NCBI GenBank assembly: GCA_023459215.1
Contig: JAEWVF010000079.1
Coordinates: forward strand, 1-64,000
Source of the DNA: Chloroflexota bacterium
GTDB lineage: Bacteria; Chloroflexota; Anaerolineae; Anaerolineales; Villigracilaceae
Direction: 5' to 3'
DNA length: 64,000 bases
The notes beneath the pieces are model-generated. The model worked only from the letters and a program-made list of their open reading frames with translations, ran no database searches and was not told the DNA's origin. The translations under genes were made by a program, and so were the position numbers. Of the stretch, positions 27,201 through 35,180 are shown piece after piece (the stretch's first letter is position 1; each line of letters starts with the position of its first letter).

Positions 27201-28622
27201 TTACATCCACCCTCGCGGGTAATGGTTCTTGACCACATCCTGCACCCGTTTCCCCCACCCCAACGGCCAGCCATCGACAGTCACCACCAGCCAACCCGGC
27301 TGCCCATCAACCTGAAGCGGCTCGCCGCGCAGGTAAGCCGCCAATTGGGGGCTGCCGGCAGGCAAATCAAGCGTATTTTTGGCCTCGCCGCGCTTCAAAA
27401 ACAGCGCCAGTGGATGCGCCGGCTCAAAGCGTCCTTTTTTAAACGTTCCCAGCCACACGCCAGAATGAACAACGCGCAGGTGTGAAAAATCGGCCATCGT
27501 ATCGGGGATAAAGTACAGACGCTCGCCAAAGACCCGCAACCTGTCTTCCGGTAAATCAACATTAAACAACGCCCCAGCAAACTCGCGCCAAAAGCGCAAA
27601 TCGGGCATTTCCCGCCTTCGAGAGGCTTTCTCCAACTCCCGCAGCGGATTTTGCCCCTCGGCCCGTTGCAACAGACAGGCAAAATGCCCCTCGCCCGAGA
27701 GCCGGTGCGGGAACAATCGCGCCGCCCCCGCCAGCGCGGAATCAGCCTTTTGGCCGGTCATCTGCTCCAGCCAGCCCGGCTGCCCGGGGGCGAAGCCATC
27801 CAAAAGCGGCAGGGGCACAACCCTGAAATCAGGGAAAGCATCCAGCACGGATTGAACTGCGCCTTCATCTTCTTCGGGCGCAAAGGTGCAGGTGGAATAG
27901 AGCAAATAGCCGCCTGGCTTGACCAGCCGCGCCGCTACACGCAAGATATTCTGCTGCCGGACGGCGCAGCCCGCCACCATCTCCGGCGACCAATCGACGC
28001 GCGCACCCATATCCTTGCGGAACATTCCCTCCCCGGAGCAAGGCGCATCGACCAGCACCCGGTCGAAAATTGGACCAAGATGGTCGGCCAGACGCTCAGG
28101 CGTTTCGTTGGTAACGACGACATTGCCCGCCCCCCAGCGCTCGACATTCTGCGCCAGGTGCCCAACCCGCTTGTCTTTGATCTCATTGGCAACCAACAAC
28201 CCGCGCCCCTGCATCAGGGCAGCGATGTGGGTGGTTTTGCCGCCCGGCGCGGCGGAAAGGTCGAGCACCTTCTCGCCCGGCTGCGGATTAAGCAGTTCAG
28301 CCGGCGACATAGCTGAGGGGTCTTGCAGGTAGTACAGTCCGGCGCGGTGAAAAGGATGCTGTCCGGCCAAACTTTCACGAGGGAACAGTCGAAAAGCCGC
28401 ATCGCACCATGGGATTTTCCCATCCAGCAACACAGGCGAGAGAGCCGGAAAATCTTCAACGGGCAATTTCAAGGTGTTAACGCGCAGCCCGCTAACGGCA
28501 GCCTGCTCGAGCGAGGCAGCGAACGAATCGAATTCCGCCCCAAGCAGGCGTGACATACGATCCAGAAAAAGCGGGGGAAGGGGTGGAAGGTTATTGGACA
28601 AAGAAATCTCACCTGAAAACAT
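27201..28622 (-). CDS. rsmF: RsmF/NOL1/NOP2/Sun-type rRNA m5C methyltransferase
   Basis: The 473-residue protein has an N-terminal RNA-binding part, a SAM domain with VLDLSAAPGGKTTHIA, the two catalytic cysteines in VDAPCSGEGMFRK and LYSTCTFAPEEDEG, and a C-terminal PUA-like extension of about 150 residues. That extension separates RsmF from RsmB. In the family it methylates cytosine C5 in 16S rRNA near the decoding centre. The gene is monocistronic on the minus strand. TATAAT lies 8 bases before the ATG, so the mRNA is probably leaderless. Confidence 0.9.
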   Translation of the reverse strand: MFSGEISLSNNLPPLPPLFLDRMSRLLGAEFDSFAASLEQAAVSGLRVNTLKLPVEDFPALSPVLLDGKIPWCDAAFRLFPRESLAGQHPFHRAGLYYLQDPSAMSPAELLNPQPGEKVLDLSAAPGGKTTHIAALMQGRGLLVANEIKDKRVGHLAQNVERWGAGNVVVTNETPERLADHLGPIFDRVLVDAPCSGEGMFRKDMGARVDWSPEMVAGCAVRQQNILRVAARLVKPGGYLLYSTCTFAPEEDEGAVQSVLDAFPDFRVVPLPLLDGFAPGQPGWLEQMTGQKADSALAGAARLFPHRLSGEGHFACLLQRAEGQNPLRELEKASRRREMPDLRFWREFAGALFNVDLPEDRLRVFGERLYFIPDTMADFSHLRVVHSGVWLGTFKKGRFEPAHPLALFLKRGEAKNTLDLPAGSPQLAAYLRGEPLQVDGQPGWLVVTVDGWPLGWGKRVQDVVKNHYPRGWM

Positions 28623-28630
28623 TTTCCATG

Positions 28631-28666
28631 ATTATATCTGCTGTTAGGGCAGGCAACCAATTGAGC
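28631..28666 (-). promoter_or_regulatory. Promoter of the RsmF gene, likely leaderless
   Basis: On the minus strand TTGGTT is followed after 18 bases by a perfect TATAAT (28631-28636). Eight bases later comes the ATG of the methyltransferase gene. That distance places transcription start at or within a base or two of the start codon, and no ribosome site lies between. Confidence 0.6.
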
Positions 28667-28755
28667 TTAAGAAAAATGGAAGGTTGTAGAACGCGTTGAA
28701 ATTTGCGAATTCAAGTAAAATCAAAGCATCATAGTTTGTTGTTATTGAGGCTTTT

Positions 28756-29409
28756 ATGAAAAATTTTGAATTTCCTGAACAATTCGACATTGCTGAATTC
28801 ATCTCCGAAGAAGCCCATGACTTGAAATCGCCTTTTAACCGCATTCTTGGCTTTACCAAAATGCTGATGAAAGGCATGTCCGGCCCGATCACAGATATGC
28901 AAAAGGATGACCTGACCACGGTTTACCAAAACGGCAGCCAGGCGATGACCATGATGAGCAACCTGGTCGACATGGCCCGCCTGAGCCGCGGCGAAAAGTC
29001 CTTTACCCCTGCCGAAAGCGAGGTCAATCGTTTGCTGGGGCAGATGGCGGCCTACTGGAAACAAAACAAAACCGATAAAGAAGTCGACTTCGAAATCGTC
29101 TGCTTTGCTTCAGAAATTCCCCTCTCAGCCGATGAACCGTTACTGCGCCAGGGCATTCTTAACCTGTGCCTGTACCTGGCGGAATACACCAAACTCCCGT
29201 GCAAAATTACCATTACAATCGAGCCAGACCCGCAGGGTTTGCTCTTCAGCCTGCGCAGCCAGGGAGTCAGGAATCCGATCCCGGTGGAAATCGACCTGAC
29301 CATGAGCGCCTACATTGGCCAGCAAATCGTTAAACTCCATGGCGGGCAATTCCGCAAAACCGAAGGCGACGAGAACGGCGGCCTGATTGAATTCGTTTTA
29401 CCCAAGTAA
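28756..29409 (+). CDS. Histidine-kinase-like protein with degenerate ATPase domain
   Basis: Residues about 12-90 look like a HisKA dimerisation domain, with His21 in SEEAHDLKSPFNRILGFTKML. The following 120 residues have the length and end pattern of a HATPase domain (GGQFRKTEGDENGGLIEFVLPK resembles a kinase tail), but the N box and the DxGxG/GxGxG ATP-binding motifs are missing. No sensor, membrane or receiver domain is present. It may therefore be a phosphotransfer protein or an antagonist of a real kinase. It is transcribed alone. Confidence 0.65.
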   Translation: MKNFEFPEQFDIAEFISEEAHDLKSPFNRILGFTKMLMKGMSGPITDMQKDDLTTVYQNGSQAMTMMSNLVDMARLSRGEKSFTPAESEVNRLLGQMAAYWKQNKTDKEVDFEIVCFASEIPLSADEPLLRQGILNLCLYLAEYTKLPCKITITIEPDPQGLLFSLRSQGVRNPIPVEIDLTMSAYIGQQIVKLHGGQFRKTEGDENGGLIEFVLPK

Positions 29410-29453
29410 AAAGACAACGCAGAACTTGGTGGTTGGGCTTTATAAAATAAACA

Positions 29454-29540
29454 GAACGCGGATCATACGGATATAACTGATTTGCGCAGAGTTCTTCGAA
29501 AACGCTGCGCAAACCGGCCCAATTCGTAAAGTCCGCGTTC
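29454..29540. repeat. Nested inverted repeats in an intergenic region
   Basis: The outer arms are GAACGCGGA (29454-29462) and TCCGCGTTC (29532-29540). An inner hairpin pairs TTTGCGCAG (29481-29489) with CTGCGCAAA (29505-29513). Phrases such as CGGATNATACGGAT and TGATTTGCGCAGA recall widespread intergenic repeats built from CGGATTTACGCGGAT units. RNA from this stretch could fold as a two-stem structure. It lies between the kinase-like gene and the glucosidase gene. Confidence 0.6.
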
Positions 29541-29598
29541 AATTTTGCCCAATTATCGAAATTTCCAAAAACTAACCAGATAACCAACCGGAGAACCC

Positions 29599-31305
29599 AT
29601 GACAACCCTGAAATGGTGGCAAACCGCCCTGTTTTATCAAATCTACCCGCGCTCCTTCGCCGATGGCAACGGCGATGGCATTGGCGACTTCAAAGGTATC
29701 ACCGAAAAACTTGATTACCTGAAAGATCTCGGTATCGAAGGCATCTGGCTCTCACCACACTTTCCATCCCCAAACTGGGACTGCGGTTACGATGTCAGCG
29801 ATTACTGCAACGTCGCCCCCGAATATGGCTCGCTCGCAGATTTCAAGAACTTCCTGGCTGAAGCGCATGCCCGCAACATGAAAGTCATTCTCGACCTGGT
29901 GCTCAACCACACCAGCGACGAACACCCCTGGTTCCTTGAGTCAAAATCCAGCCGCGACAACCCCAAGGCCGATTGGTACGTTTGGGCCGACACCCCGCCC
30001 AACAACTGGCAATCCTGCTTTGATGGCGAGGCCTGGACCTACGCCCCCGAGCGCGACCAGTATTATTACCACTACTTTATGAAGCAGCAGCCTGACCTGA
30101 ACTGGCGCAACCCGGCAGTTAAACAAGCCATGTGGGATGCTGTCCGCTTTTGGCTGGATCTGGGCGTGGACGGCTACCGCCTCGATGCGCTGGGCACCAT
30201 TTACGAAGACCCCGCGTTAACCCCGCACACGGTGCCGATGAACCTGGCGGAGCTACGCCGCTTCTCTGAAACCGCCAAAACCCCTGAAGAAAAAGCCCTG
30301 GCCGAAAAATATTGGTTTGATATGTTTAAAAACCAATGGGGCGGCCCACAACTGCATGATTTGATGAAGGAATTGCGTTCGGTGATCGATGAATACGATG
30401 GCGACCGCATGTTGGTTGGCGAGGATGATAACATCGACTATATGGGTGATGGCAACAATGAACTGCACCTGGTTTTCAACTTTCCGCTCATGCGCACCGA
30501 AAAAATCACCCCGGCTCACATCCGCAAGAATCAAAAGGAGCGGACTGCCCGTCTCGATAAGCTTCCCACCCGCGGATGGGCTTGCAATACCCTCGGCAAC
30601 CACGATTGCTCGCGAGTCTATACCCGCTTTGGCGATGGCTTGCACGATGCAGAACTGGCGCGTGTCAATGCAGCCCTTGTTCTGACCCTGCGCGGAACAC
30701 CCTTTTTCTACAACGGTGAAGAAATCGGCATGACCGATACCCCCATCACCGATCCCGCCAAATTGCGCGATACGATGGCCTCCTGGTACTACCAACAACT
30801 CGTCGAAGAACTCAACATCGACCCTGCTGAGGCCGCCCAACGCGCCGGCGAAATGACCCGCGACAAGAACCGCACCCCGATGCATTGGAATAACAGCGCC
30901 AACGGCGGATTCAGCCCTGTCAACGTTGAAACCTGGCTGCCGGTCAACCCCAATTACGCTGAGGGCGTTAATGTCCGCGACCAGCACGATAACCCCGATT
31001 CGCTGCTCAATTACTATAAAAAACTGATCCGGGTCCGCAAGCAGACCCCGGTCCTGGTGGCGGGCGAATACAAACCGGTGCATGAAAAATCCCAGGATTA
31101 CTTCGCTTTCTTGCGTTACACATCCGAGCAAACCGTGCTAGTCGTGCTTAACTACTCGCCAGAGCACCATGAATTGAAGTTCAACCTGGCAGGCAAGAAA
31201 ACCGCCCACATCCTGTTCTCATCTGCCGGACGCAGCAAGAAGGATGAAGCGCTAACCCACCTCAGCCTGGGCGCATTTGAAGTCTTGATTGCCGAACTCG
31301 CATAA
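29599..31305 (+). CDS. GH13 alpha-glucosidase / oligo-1,6-glucosidase
   Basis: A cytoplasmic 568-residue GH13 enzyme (no signal peptide) starting WWQTALFYQIYPRSFADGNGDGIGD. Family motifs are in order: DLVLNHTSDEHPWF (region I), GVDGYRLDAL with the nucleophile Asp (region II), LVGEDDNID with the acid/base Glu (region III) and LGNHDCSR with the transition-state Asp (region IV). It hydrolyses terminal alpha-1,4 or alpha-1,6 glucose from short oligosaccharides. GGAG lies 8 bases before the ATG. Confidence 0.93.
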   Translation: MTTLKWWQTALFYQIYPRSFADGNGDGIGDFKGITEKLDYLKDLGIEGIWLSPHFPSPNWDCGYDVSDYCNVAPEYGSLADFKNFLAEAHARNMKVILDLVLNHTSDEHPWFLESKSSRDNPKADWYVWADTPPNNWQSCFDGEAWTYAPERDQYYYHYFMKQQPDLNWRNPAVKQAMWDAVRFWLDLGVDGYRLDALGTIYEDPALTPHTVPMNLAELRRFSETAKTPEEKALAEKYWFDMFKNQWGGPQLHDLMKELRSVIDEYDGDRMLVGEDDNIDYMGDGNNELHLVFNFPLMRTEKITPAHIRKNQKERTARLDKLPTRGWACNTLGNHDCSRVYTRFGDGLHDAELARVNAALVLTLRGTPFFYNGEEIGMTDTPITDPAKLRDTMASWYYQQLVEELNIDPAEAAQRAGEMTRDKNRTPMHWNNSANGGFSPVNVETWLPVNPNYAEGVNVRDQHDNPDSLLNYYKKLIRVRKQTPVLVAGEYKPVHEKSQDYFAFLRYTSEQTVLVVLNYSPEHHELKFNLAGKKTAHILFSSAGRSKKDEALTHLSLGAFEVLIAELA

Positions 31306-31312
31306 CAAAAAC

Positions 31313-31957
31313 ATGTGGAACTCTGGCGACCCAATTGCCCTGCGGGGCATGTATGCGGGCAAACCCTGGTATGTGCAATCCGTTCGGGTGGTTAAGGATA
31401 CGCCAGGAGAAATAGCCCTGCTGCTCACACCCGGCGCTGAATGTGTTGCGCCCTGGGGATATATCCACCAAAAGCACGGCGCACAGGGCCGCTGGGATCG
31501 TTGGCAGGAGTGCCTTAACCCACCCTGGCGGCTTGAACCGTACCGTTGGCACACCAATCGGATGCTGATGCTGCTCGAGCCTGGAAAGTTTTATTCCACC
31601 ATCCTGATCTGGAACGACGCCAGCCACCAGTTCATCTGCTACTATATCAACTTTCAAACCCCTTTTATGCGCAGCCCCTGCGGCATTGACACCTTCGACC
31701 TGGAACTGGACATCATTATTGAGCCATCTTATCAGTGGAGATGGAAGGATGAAGCTGAATATCGGCTGGGGATTGAAGCCGGCGTTTTGCAAAGGGATTG
31801 GATTCAAGGGATTGAAGCCGCCAAACCGGAAGTCCTGAACGCGATTGAACAGCGCCGCTACCCTTTCGATAACGCCTGGCTGGGTTGGCAACCAGACCCC
31901 GAATGGCAAGCTCCCAGCCTGCCGTTCGGCTGGGAACAGGAGGCGCATGTCCCCTGA
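31313..31957 (+). CDS. DUF402 family protein
   Basis: Start ATG 31313 (MWNSGDPIALRG) is preferred to an upstream TTG that would overlap the glucosidase stop. The 214-residue product has the DUF402 pattern: an N-terminal beta region ending PWGYIHQK, then YSTILIWNDASHQFICYYINFQTPF and the acidic DTFDLELDIIIEPSYQWRWKDEAEYRLG block, which in this family forms a divalent-metal site. Some DUF402 members hydrolyse nucleoside diphosphates or monophosphate esters. A second DUF402 gene is at 43361-43819. The exact substrate is unknown. Confidence 0.82.
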   Translation: MWNSGDPIALRGMYAGKPWYVQSVRVVKDTPGEIALLLTPGAECVAPWGYIHQKHGAQGRWDRWQECLNPPWRLEPYRWHTNRMLMLLEPGKFYSTILIWNDASHQFICYYINFQTPFMRSPCGIDTFDLELDIIIEPSYQWRWKDEAEYRLGIEAGVLQRDWIQGIEAAKPEVLNAIEQRRYPFDNAWLGWQPDPEWQAPSLPFGWEQEAHVP

Positions 31958-32162
31958 TCAGGCGCAAGCGCCATCGGCATCTCCCCGGCTGGTTTGCGGC
32001 AGGATAATGACCAGCGTAAGCCGCAACGCGGCCAACTATCGGGAGCAAACCATCTACTTCTGCACAGAGTTCTGTCTCGAGGCGTTCCAAGCCGATCCAG
32101 ACCGATTTTACCAAGCCCACAGCAGGTCTGCGAAAACCGCAACAGCGCGGGAAAACGATTAA
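31947..32162 (+). CDS. YHS-domain small protein
   Basis: A 71-residue protein starting at ATG 31947 and overlapping the DUF402 gene by 11 bases. It consists almost entirely of a YHS (TRASH-like) domain: LVCGRIM, then YREQTIYFCTEFCLEAFQADPDRFY with the CxxxC pair. YHS domains bind metals and are often part of copper or other heavy-metal handling. The first Cys motif is diverged (VCGRIM where VCGM is usual). It could act alone as a metal chaperone; the partner is not evident. Confidence 0.75.
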   Translation: MSPDQAQAPSASPRLVCGRIMTSVSRNAANYREQTIYFCTEFCLEAFQADPDRFYQAHSRSAKTATAREND

Positions 32163-32221
32163 AAAAAATAGCGCTCAATCTCAGCATATAAAAACCCAGC
32201 TACCAGCGCCAGACTGCCGAA

Positions 32222-32255
32222 AAAAAACGCTTGCTCCAATACGGGCAAGCGTTTT
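32222..32255 (+). terminator. Intrinsic terminator after the YHS gene
   Basis: AAAAACGCTTG (32222-32232) pairs with CAAGCGTTTTT (32245-32255) around a loop of about 12 nt, followed by T residues. The A-run on the left also allows termination on the opposite strand. It separates the glucosidase group from the redox cluster. Confidence 0.8.
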
Positions 32256-32585
32256 TCATGCCAATTTCGACAGGAATTATGATATTCGTCATCTTACTGG
32301 CGCATATTGGCTATGCTACACTAAAGCCACAAGGAAATGTGATATATAACCATTTTCTCGTGACTTTTATCACAATACACTTTTCAAGCCACCGTGTTAG
32401 AAATTACAGGTAAAGAATGAGATGGGCAAAGCTATCGTAGCAAAAAATAACATTGCGCTGCTAGTATTAGCATTTTATAGCCTGAGGCAAAGCCAGAACT
32501 GGCGCAAAAATTATCTCATCGCAAACGTTATTAAGCCAAAGCGCCGCTGTCAGGGCTGGCTAAAAAGAAAGGGTTTTTCTTTAGT
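32256..32585 (+). promoter_or_regulatory. Regulatory region before the redox/sensory cluster
   Basis: No gene is convincing in this stretch. TTACTG (32294-32299) and TACACT (32317-32322) with a 17-base spacer could be a sigma-70 promoter. A Rex-type palindrome lies 36 bases downstream (32358-32375). TATATAAC around 32343 may be an alternative -10. Beyond 32380 the stretch up to the DRTGG gene shows nothing else clear, so the leader would be about 250 bases. Confidence 0.5.
32358..32375. promoter_or_regulatory. Near-perfect Rex-type operator
   Basis: TCGTGACTTTTATCACAA matches the Rex consensus TTGTGA-N6-TCACAA with one mismatch (C for T at position 2). Rex is a repressor that leaves DNA when NADH/NAD is high. 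The CRP consensus TGTGA-N6-TCACA is related, so a CRP/FNR-type protein is the alternative. The perfect copy at 35140 favours Rex. Confidence 0.6.
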
Positions 32586-32948
32586 ATGGAACTGCAAGAT
32601 ATTGTGCGTATTGCGAATGGAACCTTGTTAAACCCGCAAGTAGAACTGCAAACCCAGATCCGCGGCGGCATTGGCGCAGACCTGATGAGTGACGTTTTGG
32701 CAGCGAGTCAACCAGATGCCATCCTTTTAACTGGATTAACCAACCCGCAGGTTGTGCGCACCGCCCAGATGGCAGATATTCGGGCAATCATTTTCGTGCG
32801 CGGTAAACAGCCCCAGGCAGAAACCCTGGTTATTGCCAACCAGGAAAATATCCCCCTAATCACCAGCCCGTTTGGAATGTTCGAACTGTGTGGCCGGCTG
32901 CACCAGGCGGGATTACCGAGTTTTGAATCAAATGTGCCCTCCAACTAG
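32586..32948 (+). CDS. DRTGG-domain protein (first copy)
   Basis: A 120-residue single-domain protein starting MELQDIVRIANGTLL, with SDVLAASQPDAILLTGLTNPQVVRTAQMADIRAIIFVRGKQP and NIPLITSPFGMFELCGRLHQAGL. This pattern fits the DRTGG domain, found alone or next to CBS domains and in phosphotransacetylases. DRTGG domains are thought to bind small ligands such as nucleotides. It overlaps the next gene by 17 bases and belongs to the sensory block that precedes HndA-type diaphorases in several anaerobes. Confidence 0.75.
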   Translation: MELQDIVRIANGTLLNPQVELQTQIRGGIGADLMSDVLAASQPDAILLTGLTNPQVVRTAQMADIRAIIFVRGKQPQAETLVIANQENIPLITSPFGMFELCGRLHQAGLPSFESNVPSN

Positions 32949-33942
32949 ACCTCAGACCGAGCAGGAAATCTATGGCCGCCGCGGGCGTCCAATTACCGAC
33001 CAGGATGCGCACGACATCAGCCGGGTCGAGGAGCTTTCCTATGATCTGAAGATTCACGAGGTCATGTCGACGGAGTTGCGCACCGCCACCCCTGAGATGC
33101 CCCTCTCCCAGGTGCTCGAAATCCTGCGCATCAACCGCATCTCGGGCGTCCCGGTCATCGAAAACGGAGAATTGGCCGGGATATTAAGCCTGGAAGACAT
33201 TGTCCACGCCATGCAAAAAGGTGAACTGGATTCGCCGGTCAGTAAATACATGACGCATGAAGTGGTCACCGTGGCAAATTACGAGTCGGTTGTCAAGGCA
33301 ATCGAAACCTTTACCGCCAGCCGCCTCGGACGACTGCCTGTGGTCGATGAAGACAACAGGCTGGTTGGCATGATCACCAAAGGCGATATCACCCGCGGCA
33401 TCCTGGTTGCTTTGCAGAAAGACTACCAGGATGAAGAAGTCCGCCGCTACCGCGCCAGTCACCTGTTCGAAGACATCATCTCGGACCGCACCACGCTGGT
33501 TTTGCGCTACACCATCAAAGCGCGCGATTTCAACCACGGCGGCAACGCCTCCAGCCATATCAAGCGCGCCCTGATGCGCCTGGGAGCGGATGCCCAGATT
33601 ACGCGCCGCTGCGGGATCGCCGTTTACGAAGCGGAGATGAATCTCATCATCCACACCACCAATGGCGGCATTCTGAAGCTGGAAGTGGAACCCCACCGCA
33701 TCAGCATGTCCACCGTCGATGAAGGTCCCGGCATCCCCGACATCACCCAGGCCTTGCAGCCCGGCTACTCGACCGCCACCGAACAGGTGCGCGAAATGGG
33801 CTTCGGCGCAGGCATGGGACTGGTCAATATCAAACGCTGTGTCGATACAATGGAAATTGAATCGGCTATTGGCAAAGGCACAAAACTGGTCATGCGCATC
33901 CTTGTGCCCCATGAAACCCTTACCGGACACCGCGATGGATAA
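32932..33942 (+). CDS. CBS-pair protein with C-terminal RsbT-like ATPase domain
   Basis: Start ATG 32932 gives 336 residues. Two CBS motifs occupy about 38-165 (EVMSTELRTATPEMPLSQVL and YMTHEVVTVANYESVVKAIE). The C-terminal 130 residues are a GHKL ATPase of the anti-sigma/serine kinase type, with DEGPGIPDITQALQPGYST (N/G1 region) and GFGAGMGLVNIKRCVD (G2). CBS pairs sense adenine nucleotides; the ATPase could phosphorylate or bind a partner. The setting suggests control of the diaphorase enzymes according to energy state, which is inference. Confidence 0.85.
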   Translation: MCPPTRPQTEQEIYGRRGRPITDQDAHDISRVEELSYDLKIHEVMSTELRTATPEMPLSQVLEILRINRISGVPVIENGELAGILSLEDIVHAMQKGELDSPVSKYMTHEVVTVANYESVVKAIETFTASRLGRLPVVDEDNRLVGMITKGDITRGILVALQKDYQDEEVRRYRASHLFEDIISDRTTLVLRYTIKARDFNHGGNASSHIKRALMRLGADAQITRRCGIAVYEAEMNLIIHTTNGGILKLEVEPHRISMSTVDEGPGIPDITQALQPGYSTATEQVREMGFGAGMGLVNIKRCVDTMEIESAIGKGTKLVMRILVPHETLTGHRDG

Positions 33943-34291
33943 CCCCATGAACCTACAACAAATTATCGAACAACTTAACCTGACCGTCCTGACCGAACCA
34001 CGCAATTTTTCAGAAATTACCCCCACTGGCGGCTATACCTCGGATCTGCTCTCTTGCGTTATGGCAGGCGCCAAAAACGATTACCTATGGATCACCCTGC
34101 AAGCCCACCTGAACATCGTCGCCGTGGCAGCGCTGCTCGACGTGGCCGCCATCATCATCACTGAAAACGCCCAACCCGACCCGGCCACCATCGAAAAGGC
34201 CAACCAACAGGGAGTGATCCTGCTCTCCTCGCCGCACCCCAGCTACGAAATCGATGGCAAACTGTGGGAAATGGGCATCCGCCAGGCCTAA
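33935..34291 (+). CDS. DRTGG-domain protein (second copy)
   Basis: A 118-residue paralogue of the DRTGG protein two genes upstream: GGYTSDLLSCVMAGAKNDYLWITLQ, VAVAALLDVAAIIITENAQPD and GVILLSSPHPSYEIDGKLWEMGI. The start at ATG 33935 overlaps the CBS-ATPase stop by 8 bases; ATG 33947 is possible. The two copies flank the CBS-ATPase gene, so they may form a hetero-oligomeric sensor with it. Confidence 0.75.
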   Translation: MDNPMNLQQIIEQLNLTVLTEPRNFSEITPTGGYTSDLLSCVMAGAKNDYLWITLQAHLNIVAVAALLDVAAIIITENAQPDPATIEKANQQGVILLSSPHPSYEIDGKLWEMGIRQA

Positions 34292-34309
34292 ACATGGCCT
34301 GAAGCCATC

Positions 34310-35059
34310 ATGCAAACCTTTCGCGCCGACCTGCACGTTCACACGGTGCTTTCACCTTGCGCTGAAATCGAAATGCTCCCGCCGCTGATTGTGCAGGAGG
34401 CCATTGAACATCAGATCGACCTGATTGCCATCACCGACCACAACGCCAGCGCCAACGTCGCAGCCGTTCAGAAAGCCGCCCAGGGCAGCGGCCTGGTTGT
34501 CCTGCCGGGGATGGAAATCCAATCGCGCGAAGAAGTTCACATTCTGTGCCTGTTCGAGCACCTTGAACAACTGAACAAGTGGCAAGCCCAGGTGGATGCC
34601 GCCCTGCCGGATATGACCAACCAGCCCGAGTTCTTCGGCGAGCAGTTGGTTGTGGATGAAGAGGGTGAATTCATCCGCACCGAGCCGCGCCTGCTGCTGA
34701 CTTCGACCAGTTTCAGCATCGACGACATCTACGAGCAAGTCAACCGCCTCGGCGGATTGGTTATCCCGGCGCATGTCGAGCGCACCAGCAACGGACTCTT
34801 CCCCACCCTGGGTCTGGTTTCACCGCAATGGCCGGTCGAAGCCTTCGAAATTTCCCGCCGCATTACCCCCGAAAAAGCCCGCGAAAAATTCCCGGCAATT
34901 GGCAATTACCCGCTCATCCAAAGCGGCGATGTGCACATGCTGGAAAGTTTCCTGGGCAGCACGATTTTTACCATCGAAACACGCACGCTGGCTGAGATCA
35001 AACTGGCCTTGCACGGCAGGGAAGGCCGGAGCGTGAAAATCCAGCCGCCAACGGCCTGA
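34310..35059 (+). CDS. PHP-domain metal-dependent phosphoesterase
   Basis: The 249-residue protein has the PHP motifs DLHVHTVLSPCAE (motif I), IAITDHNAS (motif II), GMEIQSREEVHIL (motif III) and VIPAHVER plus SGDVHM (motifs IV and beyond). These His/Asp residues bind two or three metals. PHP enzymes hydrolyse phosphate esters such as 3',5'-nucleoside bisphosphates or phosphohistidinol. Here it closes the sensory block before the diaphorase genes and may act as a phosphatase towards a signal made or bound by the block. The substrate is unknown. Confidence 0.85.
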   Translation: MQTFRADLHVHTVLSPCAEIEMLPPLIVQEAIEHQIDLIAITDHNASANVAAVQKAAQGSGLVVLPGMEIQSREEVHILCLFEHLEQLNKWQAQVDAALPDMTNQPEFFGEQLVVDEEGEFIRTEPRLLLTSTSFSIDDIYEQVNRLGGLVIPAHVERTSNGLFPTLGLVSPQWPVEAFEISRRITPEKAREKFPAIGNYPLIQSGDVHMLESFLGSTIFTIETRTLAEIKLALHGREGRSVKIQPPTA

Positions 35060-35106
35060 ACCCTTAAGACTGACATGTTACCCGTCGGTTTTATGACATT
35101 CATTCA

Positions 35107-35135
35107 TTGACGTTTTCATGCGGAAAGGTTACACT
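35107..35135 (+). promoter_or_regulatory. Sigma-70 promoter of the diaphorase operon
   Basis: TTGACG (35107-35112) and TACACT (35130-35135) are separated by 17 bases. The predicted start point is about 35142, inside the Rex-type operator, so repressor binding would block initiation. The ATG of HndA follows about 40 bases later. Confidence 0.72.
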
Positions 35136-35139
35136 TTTC

Positions 35140-35157
35140 TTGTGAGAATTTTCACAA
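35140..35157. promoter_or_regulatory. Perfect Rex-type operator at the diaphorase promoter
   Basis: TTGTGAGAATTTTCACAA is an exact match to TTGTGA-N6-TCACAA, the Rex box. It overlaps the predicted transcription start of the HndA gene. Rex would keep the NADH-handling diaphorase off when NADH is low. No rex gene is in the window. Confidence 0.75.
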
Positions 35158-35180
35158 TTCGTATCAAAGGTATCTGAATT

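Noticed and set aside
32422..32631. Possible small gene before the first DRTGG gene
   Set aside because: No ribosome site, no domain, Lys/Arg-rich translation, and it overlaps the DRTGG start in another frame.
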